Shown here piece by piece: positions 16,620-23,558 of a stretch of 34,698 bases of DNA. The position numbers were made by a program, and so were the translations under genes. Within the stretch, counting starts at the first letter, position 1. Every line of letters starts with the position of its first letter. The notes beneath the pieces are model-generated. The model had not been told where the DNA came from, searched no databases, and saw nothing but the letters and a program-made list of their open reading frames with translations. This DNA is from Spirochaetales bacterium (GTDB taxonomy: Bacteria; Spirochaetota; Spirochaetia; SZUA-6; JAFGRV01), in the NCBI GenBank assembly GCA_016935735.1, contig JAFGQK010000352.1, positions 1 through 34,698 of the forward strand. Reading direction: 5' to 3'.

Positions 16620-16723
16620 AGGCTTTAATGAAGCTCAACACGGGAGAAAGTGAGTTTTCCCGTTTAAGCAAAGGCTGCCCCGTATGGGGGGGCTATAATA
16701 CACGCTTTGGAAAGAGGTGTTTT
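16620..16723 (+). promoter_or_regulatory. Structured 5' leader of hsp20, candidate RNA thermometer
   Basis: Three successive hairpins. First, ACGGGA (16640-16645) pairs with TCCCGT (16658-16663). Second, CCCC (16678-16681) pairs with GGGG (16686-16689) around a GTAT loop and continues with wobble pairs. Third, CACGCTT (16701-16707) pairs imperfectly with AAGAGGTG (16712-16719), hiding the ribosome site AGAGGTG of the ATG at 16724. Stable upstream hairpins plus a weak, mismatched hairpin over the ribosome site is the architecture of ROSE-type thermometers, which control small heat-shock genes. The pairing was done by eye. Confidence 0.5.
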
Positions 16724-17239
16724 ATGAAAGAAACATTTATCTTTGATCTGAACAGGATCATGGAAGAAATCTTTGATGCCGCAGAGCATTTCAAAGATGC
16801 GTTTTCCGAAGGGTTCTCATGTAAACCCCATGAATGGAAGCACCACTGTCACTGGGATGAGAACATTGATTATTACCCTGCCTATTCTTATCCACCTGCA
16901 AATGTATACATTACCAAGGACAGGGAACTGGTCTTTGAGTTTGCTTTTTCAGGATTTGATGAAAAGAGTATCGATCTTCAATTCAAGGGAGATTATATGG
17001 TACTCACAGCAAAAGTTCCTGAAGACTACACCCAGCCGGAGAATGTACGTTACTTTAAACGAAGACTCAAGCTTAAAGATGTCACAGAACAGAAATATTA
17101 TGTTCCGCAGAGTAAGTTTGAACGGGATAAAGTAACAGCAGTGTTCAGGAATGGTCTTTTAAGGATTGTTGTTCCACCGAAAGAGGATTATACATCCGAT
17201 GAAGCAATAAAAGTAGATATTACAAAGGAGGGTAAATAA
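16724..17239 (+). CDS. Small heat-shock protein (Hsp20/alpha-crystallin family)
   Basis: A 171-residue ATP-independent holdase chaperone. The alpha-crystallin domain spans about residues 58-155, ending in the typical NGLLRIVVPP (G-x-L motif plus the last strand). The N-terminal arm is amphipathic (FDLNRIMEEIFDAAEHF) and is followed by an unusual Cys/His cluster, C33-x2-H36-x3-H40-H41-C42-H43, that could bind metal or sense redox state. The frame is open to ATG 16628, but AGAGGTG at 16713-16719 and the N-terminus MKETFIFDLN favour ATG 16724; the upstream part is the leader RNA. The next gene starts on the base after its stop codon, with its ribosome site inside the hsp20 coding end. Confidence 0.9.
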   Translation: MKETFIFDLNRIMEEIFDAAEHFKDAFSEGFSCKPHEWKHHCHWDENIDYYPAYSYPPANVYITKDRELVFEFAFSGFDEKSIDLQFKGDYMVLTAKVPEDYTQPENVRYFKRRLKLKDVTEQKYYVPQSKFERDKVTAVFRNGLLRIVVPPKEDYTSDEAIKVDITKEGK

Positions 17240-17401
17240 ATGTTATTCTGGTTAATTGCAGGCGTAGCCATTGGATATTTTTTCAAACCGCAACTCGATA
17301 AGGTAGTGGTAAAAGTGATAAAACTGGTAAGAGATACCCGCGAGAAATACAAGAATAAAGAATACAAGGATAAAGAATACAAGGATGATCAGGATATCTG
17401 A
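17240..17401 (+). CDS. 53-residue single-span membrane microprotein coupled to hsp20
   Basis: The start codon at 17240 immediately follows the hsp20 stop (17237-17239), and a strong AAGGAGGG ribosome site lies within the last codons of hsp20, so translation is coupled. The protein has one N-terminal membrane helix (LFWLIAGVAIGYFF), then KPQLDKVVVKVIKLV, and a charged tail with a repeated unit KEYKD (encoded by a 15-base direct repeat). The G-x3-G-Y-x-x-KP motif after the helix resembles YtxH-like stress proteins, though it is shorter. The strong terminator at 17423-17456 follows, so the operon ends here. It is too short for most automatic gene calls. The function is unknown; a role at the membrane during heat or envelope stress is inferred from the operon. 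Confidence 0.75.
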   Translation: MLFWLIAGVAIGYFFKPQLDKVVVKVIKLVRDTREKYKNKEYKDKEYKDDQDI

Positions 17402-17422
17402 TTACAAACCTACCTACTACAG

Positions 17423-17456
17423 GGCTGTTCCTTTCCATGGAACAGCCTTTTTTTTT
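17423..17456 (+). terminator. Strong Rho-independent terminator of the hsp20 operon
   Basis: Perfect nine-base stem GGCTGTTCC (17423-17431) and GGAACAGCC (17439-17447) with a seven-base loop, followed by nine T (17448-17456). It ends the hsp20/microprotein transcript and separates it from the convergent PPK2 gene. Confidence 0.93.
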
Positions 17457-17503
17457 GGAATACGGGAAAAAGCTGCCCGGGGTTTCCCCCTTCCTTTTTT
17501 TCT

Positions 17504-18313
17504 TTAATCAATTATAATACTGTTTGGATCATAATCCGGTTTCGGGTAGTGAAGATCCATATCTTTCAGCGTTTCTATCAACACCTCTGCGACAAGCACA
17601 TCCCTGAACCAGCGTGTTTCTGAAGGAATAATGTACCATGGTGCATGTTTTTTGGAACAGTGTGAAAGTGCGGTTTCAAATGCATCCATATAATCATCCC
17701 ACAATTCGCGTTCTTTTAAATCATCTGCATTAAACTTCCAGTATTTATCCGGCCGCTCCAGTCTTCTTTCGAGGCGTTTTTTCTGGTATAATTTCGAGAT
17801 ATGAAGATAAAACTTTACGATCCGGGTCCCTTCATCAGAAAGGAGTTTTTCAAAATGATTGATATGATCATACCGTTTTTCTATAACCTCTTCCGGCGCC
17901 AGTTTCTTTACCTTTACAATAAGAATATCCTCGTAGTGGGACCTGTTAAAGACACCAATATACCCCCTGGGTGGGATATTTGCATGGATTCTCCAGAGAA
18001 AATCATGAGCCAGCTCGTGTACTGTGGGCGCCTTGAATGATGTCACCCTGCAGCCCGCAGGATTTAAGGGACCGATCACATGACGGATCGTCGAATCCTT
18101 GCCTCCTGCATCCATGGCCTGGAAAACAACAAGAAGTGCTTTCCCTTCATCCGCATACAGTACTTCCTGAAGCTCCTGTAATTTCTCCTTCTGCTTTTCA
18201 AACTCCTCCCTGCATTCGTCTTTGGATAGTTTTCCCTTGTATTCTGCCGGTATCTTTTTTAAGTTTATCTTGTCATCATCTTTTACCCGGTAATCCTTGA
18301 TGTCTATATCCAT
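17504..18313 (-). CDS. Polyphosphate kinase 2 family protein
   Basis: PPK2 enzymes transfer phosphate between inorganic polyphosphate and nucleotides (ADP or AMP to ATP, or GDP to GTP). The P-loop is visible as FQAMDAGGKDST (64-75), the Walker B region as GYIGVFNRSHYED (117-129), and the lid as RLERRLERPDKYWKF followed by DDLKERELWDDY. At 269 residues it is a single-domain PPK2, probably from the branch containing AMP/ADP-phosphorylating enzymes, but nucleotide preference cannot be read from sequence alone. ATG 18313 has an AGAGGTGG site and its own promoter. It is monocistronic and convergent with the hsp20 operon. Cytoplasmic; energy and stress metabolism. Confidence 0.93.
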   Translation of the reverse strand: MDIDIKDYRVKDDDKINLKKIPAEYKGKLSKDECREEFEKQKEKLQELQEVLYADEGKALLVVFQAMDAGGKDSTIRHVIGPLNPAGCRVTSFKAPTVHELAHDFLWRIHANIPPRGYIGVFNRSHYEDILIVKVKKLAPEEVIEKRYDHINHFEKLLSDEGTRIVKFYLHISKLYQKKRLERRLERPDKYWKFNADDLKERELWDDYMDAFETALSHCSKKHAPWYIIPSETRWFRDVLVAEVLIETLKDMDLHYPKPDYDPNSIIID

Positions 18314-18644
18314 ATTTTTACCACCTCTGGAATGATTTTAATAAAAGTATAGCAGGATACCCTGTCTTTTTCAACAAAAGAACGAAATAGAAAAAAGATT
18401 ACATCAAACTTTCTAATGACCACCTTACGTAAAGAACAATCGGTTCACAAAAGAATTCATTATACTGTATAAGAAGAAGCTATTCATAAAAATCGGTCAA
18501 ATCTCCTATATTCTTCAAATCCGTATCGTATTATACTATTAATGAAAGCACGTTGGAGGTTTTATAGAAAGAGAATAAAGTAAGAGAAAAATGACTGGTG
18601 ATAAAAGTATAAAGTATAATGACAACAAAAAAGGAGAGTATAGA
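18314..18644. other. Intergenic region upstream of PPK2 and the 46-residue gene
   Basis: It holds the PPK2 promoter (18346-18374). Further right it is AT-rich. The likely leader of the 46-residue gene contains TTGGAGG near 18554-18560, which resembles a ribosome site but has no suitable start codon after it. No RNA gene or repeat was recognised. Confidence 0.4.
18346..18374 (-). promoter_or_regulatory. Promoter of the PPK2 gene
   Basis: On the minus strand: TTGAAA (18374-18369), a 17-base spacer and TATACT (18351-18346). The start near 18339 is about 26 bases before ATG 18313. Confidence 0.65.
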
Positions 18645-18785
18645 ATGGGGAGTAAAATTCTTGACCCGAACACGATCATACTTTTATCTGTTATTAAAAA
18701 GGAATTGAACAAAGCGACGATAACAAGAACCCTGAAAAAGGAAATTGAGGAGTTGGAAGAAAAAATTACTCAGACAGCTACTTAG
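18645..18785 (+). CDS. 46-residue hypothetical protein
   Basis: ATG 18645 is preceded by a good AAGGAGAG ribosome site, which decides the start; the open frame extends to 18591 without a site there. The product begins MGSKILDPNTIILLSVIKK and ends in a lysine/glutamate-rich helix (LKKEIEELEEKITQ) likely to form a coiled coil. No family was recognised. It stands about 170 bases upstream of the toxin-antitoxin pair on the same strand, so it could be an accessory part of that module, but nothing in the sequence proves this. Confidence 0.45.
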   Translation: MGSKILDPNTIILLSVIKKELNKATITRTLKKEIEELEEKITQTAT

Positions 18786-18897
18786 TTAAAGCCCAATTGT
18801 ATTTTCTTAAGGCACCATCCTCGAAACCATACGCCGGAATACTGCATACCGGAATGGCGGAATTCATACACACCCTCATAAGGAAAAGGAGGGAATA

Positions 18898-18921
18898 ATG
18901 TACGACTCTATAAATCCTTGA
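18898..18921 (+). CDS. Seven-codon ORF with strong ribosome site before the toxin-antitoxin pair
   Basis: AAAGGAGGG precedes ATG 18898 at good spacing, but the frame (MYDSINP) stops after seven codons. The stop overlaps the -35 box of the antitoxin promoter. It is either a leader peptide or, more likely, the start of a decayed gene. Confidence 0.25.
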   Translation: MYDSINP

Positions 18922-18946
18922 CGAAAGTAGCTATCTTAGCTATATT
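18918..18946 (+). promoter_or_regulatory. Promoter of the antitoxin-toxin operon
   Basis: TTGACG (18918-18923), a 17-base spacer and TATATT (18941-18946). Transcription would begin at about 18952-18953, on or next to the ATG of the antitoxin, so the mRNA is predicted to be leaderless. Confidence 0.65.
18928..18942 (+). promoter_or_regulatory. Candidate antitoxin operator
   Basis: TAGCTA-TCT-TAGCTA: two self-complementary six-base arms three bases apart, between the -35 and -10 boxes and touching the -10. This is where a Phd/VapB-type antitoxin would bind to repress its own operon. Confidence 0.5.
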
Positions 18947-18952
18947 TAATAT

Positions 18953-19258
18953 ATGAAAGCTGTTGGAATAAAAGTTTTGAAAGATAATCTTAGCAAGTAT
19001 TTAAAGTTGGTACGTGCTGGCGAAATTGTATTGGTTATGGACCGTGATGAAGTGATAGCTGAAATTCATAAACCCACAATCCCGATGCCGGAAAAATTGG
19101 ATCCATGGCAGGCATTTCTGAATAATGAGGAATACCGTGGTATCATAAAGCAGGCTATAACTGAAACAGCCCCATCGTTATTCGAATTAAAAAAGCTGAC
19201 AGTACCTGGTAATAAAGTTAATTTGCAAAAGCTTTTTGATGAGGTAAAAGGTGAATAA
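18953..19258 (+). CDS. Antitoxin, Phd/YefM-like
   Basis: A 101-residue protein. The N-terminal part, residues 1-45 (MKAVGIKVLKDNLSKYLKLV then GEIVLVMDRDEVIAEI), has the beta-alpha-beta pattern of Phd/YefM DNA-binding antitoxins: an early strand, a helix with L-x3-L spacing, and a strand ending in V-x-x-D-x-x-x-VAEI type sequence. The C-terminal half is the variable toxin-neutralising part. No ribosome site precedes ATG 18953, and the predicted transcript starts at that ATG, so leaderless translation is likely. The toxin gene begins on the base after its stop codon. It probably represses the operon through the TAGCTA dyad. Confidence 0.85.
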   Translation: MKAVGIKVLKDNLSKYLKLVRAGEIVLVMDRDEVIAEIHKPTIPMPEKLDPWQAFLNNEEYRGIIKQAITETAPSLFELKKLTVPGNKVNLQKLFDEVKGE

Positions 19259-19693
19259 ATGGCATGTTATTATGATTCCAGTTTTATTATTGCAGCAATT
19301 CTGAACAATGAAGAAAATATAAATTTCTTAGAAATATGGGATAAAGACCCGATACGTCTTTCTTCTACTATTCTAAAAATAGAATGCATTATTTCTATTA
19401 GAAGACTGGGTATGTCAGATGTAAAACGGGATGAGGAATGGGAAAAGAAAAGTATCAATACAATAAAAGACTATTTTCCATACATAACGTTCCGGAAATG
19501 TGATGAAGAAATAGAAAAATTAATAATGGAGGATAATCGTTTTTCATTATGCAGGACTCTTGATGCAATCCATATTGCCAGCGCTTTTTATTTTAAACCG
19601 TATTTAAAAGAAGATATCATTATATGTACCCTGGATAAAAGAATGAGGCAAACAGCTCAACTTCTTGATTTCAAAATTTATCCTCCTATTTAA
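19259..19693 (+). CDS. PIN-domain ribonuclease toxin (VapC-like)
   Basis: A 144-residue toxin. The four acidic residues of the PIN active site can be placed: Asp6 (YYDSSFI), Glu42 (KIECI), Asp102 (TLDAIHIASA, the most typical motif) and Asp126 (TLDKRM). They bind Mg2+/Mn2+ to cleave RNA, usually tRNA or rRNA in this family. ATG 19259 follows the antitoxin stop directly, with AAAGGTG inside the antitoxin end as ribosome site. The full length and complete active site suggest an intact toxin. The target RNA cannot be read from the sequence. Confidence 0.92.
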   Translation: MACYYDSSFIIAAILNNEENINFLEIWDKDPIRLSSTILKIECIISIRRLGMSDVKRDEEWEKKSINTIKDYFPYITFRKCDEEIEKLIMEDNRFSLCRTLDAIHIASAFYFKPYLKEDIIICTLDKRMRQTAQLLDFKIYPPI

Positions 19694-19705
19694 CCTCTTA
19701 CTACT

Positions 19706-21940
19706 TCACACCTGTTCCGAATAGCATAAATACCAGACCATATATGCCGTAAGGAGAAAGAATAATTCATCTGAATAGTTGAACAATTTAATCGTAAATA
19801 TTTCTGAAAGATAAGCAAGTGCATGGGCATGCCGGAAATGTCCTGTTTCCATGCAAAGAAAATGTAATACTTTCTGCCTTTCGGACCTGTTGATTTTCCC
19901 GGTAAGCAGCCTCATAAACTTTACATTACAGTTTTTATCCAGGGAATTTTTCTTTTCATGTTTCTCATAGGAAATAGAAAGATGTAATAATCCTTTTGCT
20001 TTATTTTTCCTGAATGTTTGATAGAGATGATAAAAGAATGAATCCATCCCGATAATTCCTGCAATAGAAAGGAGTAATTCATCCCGGATAAACGAATGTT
20101 TATTACCGTGATTTTCCCCGGAGAGGATGAATATCTTCTTTATAATGATAACGATTGACGGCATATGTTTGAATAGTTCCAGGGCAAGTACGGCATGAAT
20201 AATAATACGGGGATTTTCACTCCTTAAAAGAAGTTGTTCAATAACAGGAATACTTGCACTGTCATGAAGACGGGCAAGTGCTACCATTGCCTTGCCGCAG
20301 AGAAAAAAATCATCAGAATCCAGGGCATTACGCAAAACGGGAATACCTTTTTTTATATTCAGCTTGCCTATTATTTTTGCAGCAAGAAAAGCGGTGGTAA
20401 AGTGATGATATTTCACTTCATGAATAAGCGCGGTCTCTATCTCTTTGTTGATAGGAAAACCGGAAAGGGCATTGAGGGTTTGTGCACGGACAGAAAACCG
20501 GGGCGATTTAAGCCTTGCAAGGAGTTCTGTTTTTGAAAGCCTCGAAGGTTTTTCACCAAGAGATTTTATCATATCCCGTTCCTGCATCACACTCCCGGAG
20601 GATTTTAACCTGTTTAAAAGGCTTATGGCCTTCCAGTCGCGGGGAGAAAAGATCATGGAAACCGCATCTTTTATCGAATATGCCCCGCGGCTCTCCATCC
20701 TCATGACCAGAAACAGAATGATAACTGAAAGCAGAATAAGACTGCCGAAAAAGAACCGGAACACGGATACTATAGAAAATCCCGAAATATACCTGATACT
20801 ATCCAGGTAAATTCCACCGAGAACGGATCCGGCAGAGGCTGCAAGTCCATAAGCTATTTGATAGACTACTCCCAGGTTCAACCGCTCTTCTTCATTTATG
20901 ACAGAAAAAAAATAGACATTTCCTGCATTATTCAATCCCGATTCCCCCAGCCTGAAAAGGAAAAAGATAACTCCGGCGTACAGCCAGAACAGGAATAATG
21001 CACCTTTCTCCGGCATAATAAAGACAATAATGAGCATTATGGTAATAATCAGTGTATATAAAAAATAAAGAGGTTTTGCCCCGAGCCTGTCCATTACAAA
21101 ACCGCTTAAAAGCGACATAACGATTCCACCCACACTCCCAATAACCAGAAAATAGACAATAGTACGGTCAGTCTGGAAATATACCTGCTTCATAAATACG
21201 ATTAAAAATGGAGCGGTCATCCCGATAACAAAATAAGCTGCCAGATGGGGAATCATGAAATTCTTAAACCCCTGCCGGCTGAACGCAGAGATGAATGAGG
21301 TACCTATTGATTTTGTATCAAATGTAGAAGCGTCACAGGGTTCGGGAACACGGAACAATATAAGAGATGAAATGATCCCGGTAAGAATTCCTCCCCCGAT
21401 AAAGAGGGTATATATGAACAACGGGGCTTCCTCACCCAGCAGAAGGGCAACGGCAAGGGTGACGACAATTGTCCCGGACTGGAAAATCAAAGCCAGCCGG
21501 GAAAAATATGCCCCCCTGTCGGTATCCGTGGTAAGACTCCCGACAATCGGATTGTAACTTGTAATACCGATACCACGGGAAAGATGGAATAAAAGAAGAC
21601 AGAAAACACACAATCCCAGGGCAAGAAAGCCGGCCTTAGCCCGGAGAAGTAGGGGAACAAACAGAATGGGCACCATACTCATATACCGCACAAACCACGA
21701 ACCGGCCATAAGACGAACCATCCCTGTCCGGGAGACAAATTTCCTCCCGATTAATGGCATGACCTGGGCAATATACACAAACGAAGAAATAAGCCCGATT
21801 AAGAAATTTCCTGCACCGAGTTTTAACACATAAAGGATAATGATATTTCCGCTCAGCAGGTTATAAGAAACGGCACTCCAGATTAAAAAATGGGAAAATT
21901 TCTTTCTTGCTTTTACGAGTTTTACCGGTTGTATGTTCAT
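19706..21940 (-). CDS. MFS transporter fused to a cytoplasmic HEAT-like repeat domain
   Basis: A 744-residue inner-membrane protein. Residues 1 to about 415 form a major facilitator fold with about 12 helices (for example SHFLIWSAVSYNLLSG, LVIGSVGGIVMSLLSGFVMDRLG), including the MFS-like G-x3-DR-x-G loop (GFVMDRLGAK). A stretch of about 330 residues follows, with helical repeats of HEAT type around residues 465-600 (SPRFSVRAQTLNALSGF, KAMVALARLHDSASIPVIEQL, IIHAVLALELFKHMPSIV). MFS proteins usually end soon after the twelfth helix, so this is an unusual fusion. The substrate is unknown. An AAAGGAGGG site lies almost against ATG 21940, so the true start may differ slightly. It is a single-gene transcript, convergent with the toxin gene. 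Confidence 0.85.
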   Translation of the reverse strand: MNIQPVKLVKARKKFSHFLIWSAVSYNLLSGNIIILYVLKLGAGNFLIGLISSFVYIAQVMPLIGRKFVSRTGMVRLMAGSWFVRYMSMVPILFVPLLLRAKAGFLALGLCVFCLLLFHLSRGIGITSYNPIVGSLTTDTDRGAYFSRLALIFQSGTIVVTLAVALLLGEEAPLFIYTLFIGGGILTGIISSLILFRVPEPCDASTFDTKSIGTSFISAFSRQGFKNFMIPHLAAYFVIGMTAPFLIVFMKQVYFQTDRTIVYFLVIGSVGGIVMSLLSGFVMDRLGAKPLYFLYTLIITIMLIIVFIMPEKGALFLFWLYAGVIFFLFRLGESGLNNAGNVYFFSVINEEERLNLGVVYQIAYGLAASAGSVLGGIYLDSIRYISGFSIVSVFRFFFGSLILLSVIILFLVMRMESRGAYSIKDAVSMIFSPRDWKAISLLNRLKSSGSVMQERDMIKSLGEKPSRLSKTELLARLKSPRFSVRAQTLNALSGFPINKEIETALIHEVKYHHFTTAFLAAKIIGKLNIKKGIPVLRNALDSDDFFLCGKAMVALARLHDSASIPVIEQLLLRSENPRIIIHAVLALELFKHMPSIVIIIKKIFILSGENHGNKHSFIRDELLLSIAGIIGMDSFFYHLYQTFRKNKAKGLLHLSISYEKHEKKNSLDKNCNVKFMRLLTGKINRSERQKVLHFLCMETGHFRHAHALAYLSEIFTIKLFNYSDELFFLLTAYMVWYLCYSEQV

Positions 21941-22243
21941 CCCTCCTTTTATTATTAACGTGGAGATTTAGGTAATCAAGCATACCCTCTATCCCCGGGA
22001 AACTGCAAGTCTCTTCGAATGGGGGGTGTGCAAACGCTATAACAAGTTTTTTTAAACCACAGCGAAGGCTTGAGCCCACAACCCGAATCAAAAGAAGCAG
22101 GAATAATTTATACCAGTAATGACATCATATCCAGAAAGGATCTCCGGGATTCCGCGCCCCGTAAATAACCCGGATATGGTTAAAGCGTGGCCGATTCCGT
22201 TTGTGAAATATATAGTGCAGTACGGATCACACTATTTCCTCTT
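21941..22243. other. Intergenic region between DinB and MFS-HEAT genes
   Basis: Both flanking genes are on the minus strand. It includes a weak minus-strand promoter candidate for the transporter gene (TTGCAG and TATGCT about 18 bases apart, near 21977-22006) and an imperfect hairpin (CCGGG/CCCGG, about 22144-22174) that could end DinB transcription but lacks a T tract. No gene was seen. Confidence 0.35.
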
Positions 22244-22777
22244 TTATTTCTTGTCCCGTTTTCGTTCCGCTGCAATAAGTTTACGCAAGGAACTTGCCTG
22301 GCCGGTATGATAGGCAAAATCACAAAGACTATGGGTGAGGTACCACCAGGCAGTATGCATTTTTGCATCAGCATAGACCTCACGCCGTTCCCATTCTGGT
22401 TCCGATCCTTCCAGCGCCGTCCGCAAGGCTTCCCATGCTTCATGAAGATGCTTTGCAGGGTCTCCTTCCAGGGGGGGTGCCGGCAATTGCCCGTCTTTAT
22501 CAAATTCCAGGCCGCGAACACCGCCCCAGGCCACTCCTGCAACAGCAGGATTGAATAACAGGCGCTTACCGGTAACAACCGAGTGGCAGCAACACAACTC
22601 TGCGGTAAGGTGAACAAGTATCCATGAAATAGGGTTTTTTATTCCAGTTGGTTTCCAGTTTAATTCTTCATCAGTAAGGTCTTTCACATACCGGGTAAGT
22701 TTATCAGTACAGAGAGTAATTGCACTTACAAAACCGGAAACAGCTGTATCAGTGGCCGGACGAGATGTGCGTTTCAT
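22244..22777 (-). CDS. DinB-fold putative metal-dependent protein
   Basis: A 177-residue member of the DinB/YfiT four-helix-bundle superfamily, whose members often bind a divalent metal and include thiol-S-transferases. Signs are WKPTGIKNPISWILVHL with His56 at the end of helix 2, and the C-terminal helix motif H157-T-G-Q corresponding to the family H-x-GQ. The remaining ligand position has Asp153 where histidine is usual. It also has an unusual CCC run at 62-64 next to the metal region. ATG 22777 has an AAGGAAGA site and a consensus promoter upstream. The function and substrate are unknown. Confidence 0.8.
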   Translation of the reverse strand: MKRTSRPATDTAVSGFVSAITLCTDKLTRYVKDLTDEELNWKPTGIKNPISWILVHLTAELCCCHSVVTGKRLLFNPAVAGVAWGGVRGLEFDKDGQLPAPPLEGDPAKHLHEAWEALRTALEGSEPEWERREVYADAKMHTAWWYLTHSLCDFAYHTGQASSLRKLIAAERKRDKK

Positions 22778-22841
22778 GTTATTCTTCCTTATTATAAAAA
22801 CATTTTCTCAATTGACAATAAAGAATACCCTGTTTTCATTT

Positions 22842-22869
22842 ATTATACGTATTATTTTCCGGTTGTCAA
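22842..22869 (-). promoter_or_regulatory. Promoter of the DinB-fold gene
   Basis: On the minus strand: perfect TTGACA (22869-22864), a 16-base spacer and perfect TATAAT (22847-22842). The start is near 22835. Confidence 0.75.
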
Positions 22870-22877
22870 GAAAAAAT

Positions 22878-22901
22878 ATTGATGGATTGATGGATTGATG
22901 G
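22878..22901. repeat. Three tandem 8-base repeats
   Basis: Three exact copies of ATTGATGG in a row, placed between the divergent DinB and SpoIIAA-like promoters. A short slippage-prone repeat with no known role. Confidence 0.8.
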
Positions 22902-22953
22902 AGTAATAACCGTGAAATAAGAAAATCACATAAAATATTCTTCTTTTTCAACC

Positions 22954-22982
22954 TTGAAATGTAATTGGTGTTTCACTATCAT
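22954..22982 (+). promoter_or_regulatory. Promoter of the SpoIIAA-like gene
   Basis: TTGAAA (22954-22959), a 17-base spacer and TATCAT (22977-22982). The start near 22989 would leave a leader just long enough to hold the GGAGG ribosome site (22991-22995). Confidence 0.6.
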
Positions 22983-23000
22983 TTACAATGGGAGGAATGA

Positions 23001-23381
23001 ATGATGTATGACCGATTTAAGAAAATAGATTATAAAGGGAAAGAAATAATCATTATTGATTACAGTCATTTGAGCGGACAGAAACATATAGAAGCGATAG
23101 CAAAAATAAGGGAAATTATGACTGATATGATTAAAAGTGGTGCGCATGATCTTCTGACAATAGTTGATGCCAATAACAGCTATGTTAATAATGAGGTCCT
23201 GGATGAACTCAAGAAATTTTCCACGTATGTAAATCCTTATATCAAAAAACTGGCATATATTGGAATAAAAGGGATTAAAAAAATAGTTATCAGGATTTTA
23301 AGTGTTTTTACCAGCAAAATAGATCAAAAATTGTTCGATTCGATTGATGAAGCAAAGGAATGGCTGATAAAAGATAAATGA
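23001..23381 (+). CDS. SpoIIAA/STAS-like domain protein
   Basis: A 126-residue single-domain cytoplasmic protein with the alternating strand-helix pattern of SpoIIAA-like (STAS-related) proteins: a YKGKEIIIIDYSHLSG strand, a long helix, LLTIVDANNSYVN, then VNPYIKKLAYIGIKGIKK and a C-terminal helix DSIDEAKEWLIK typical of this group. Such proteins are common in anaerobes, usually stand alone, and have no settled role; no sigma or anti-sigma partner is adjacent. ATG 23001 has GGAGG five bases upstream; ATG 23004 is an equal alternative. Confidence 0.75.
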   Translation: MMYDRFKKIDYKGKEIIIIDYSHLSGQKHIEAIAKIREIMTDMIKSGAHDLLTIVDANNSYVNNEVLDELKKFSTYVNPYIKKLAYIGIKGIKKIVIRILSVFTSKIDQKLFDSIDEAKEWLIKDK

Positions 23382-23558
23382 TTCTTATCACTATATATCA
23401 GCCGATTCGCCTATGCTTATTTAAGTAATTATCCGATTCTATTTTTGAAGATCATAAGGTATGTTATAAATAAGTTTAAATACAGTAAAAGAATAAATAA
23501 AAGGGGAGAAAAAATCCCGTCATTATATAATGGATATAAAAAAAGAATGGAGAAAAAA

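Noticed and set aside
18314-18952. Possible small RNA or riboswitch in the gene-poor stretch before the toxin-antitoxin pair
   Set aside because: No stable conserved-looking structure or terminator was found by eye; only promoters and short ORFs are supported.
22187-22558. Plus-strand frame of 123 codons over the DinB gene
   Set aside because: An antisense shadow; the DinB-fold assignment with promoter and ribosome site explains the region.
22878-22901. CRISPR-like or regulatory repeat array from the ATTGATGG copies
   Set aside because: Three 8-base copies without spacers; a simple tandem repeat.
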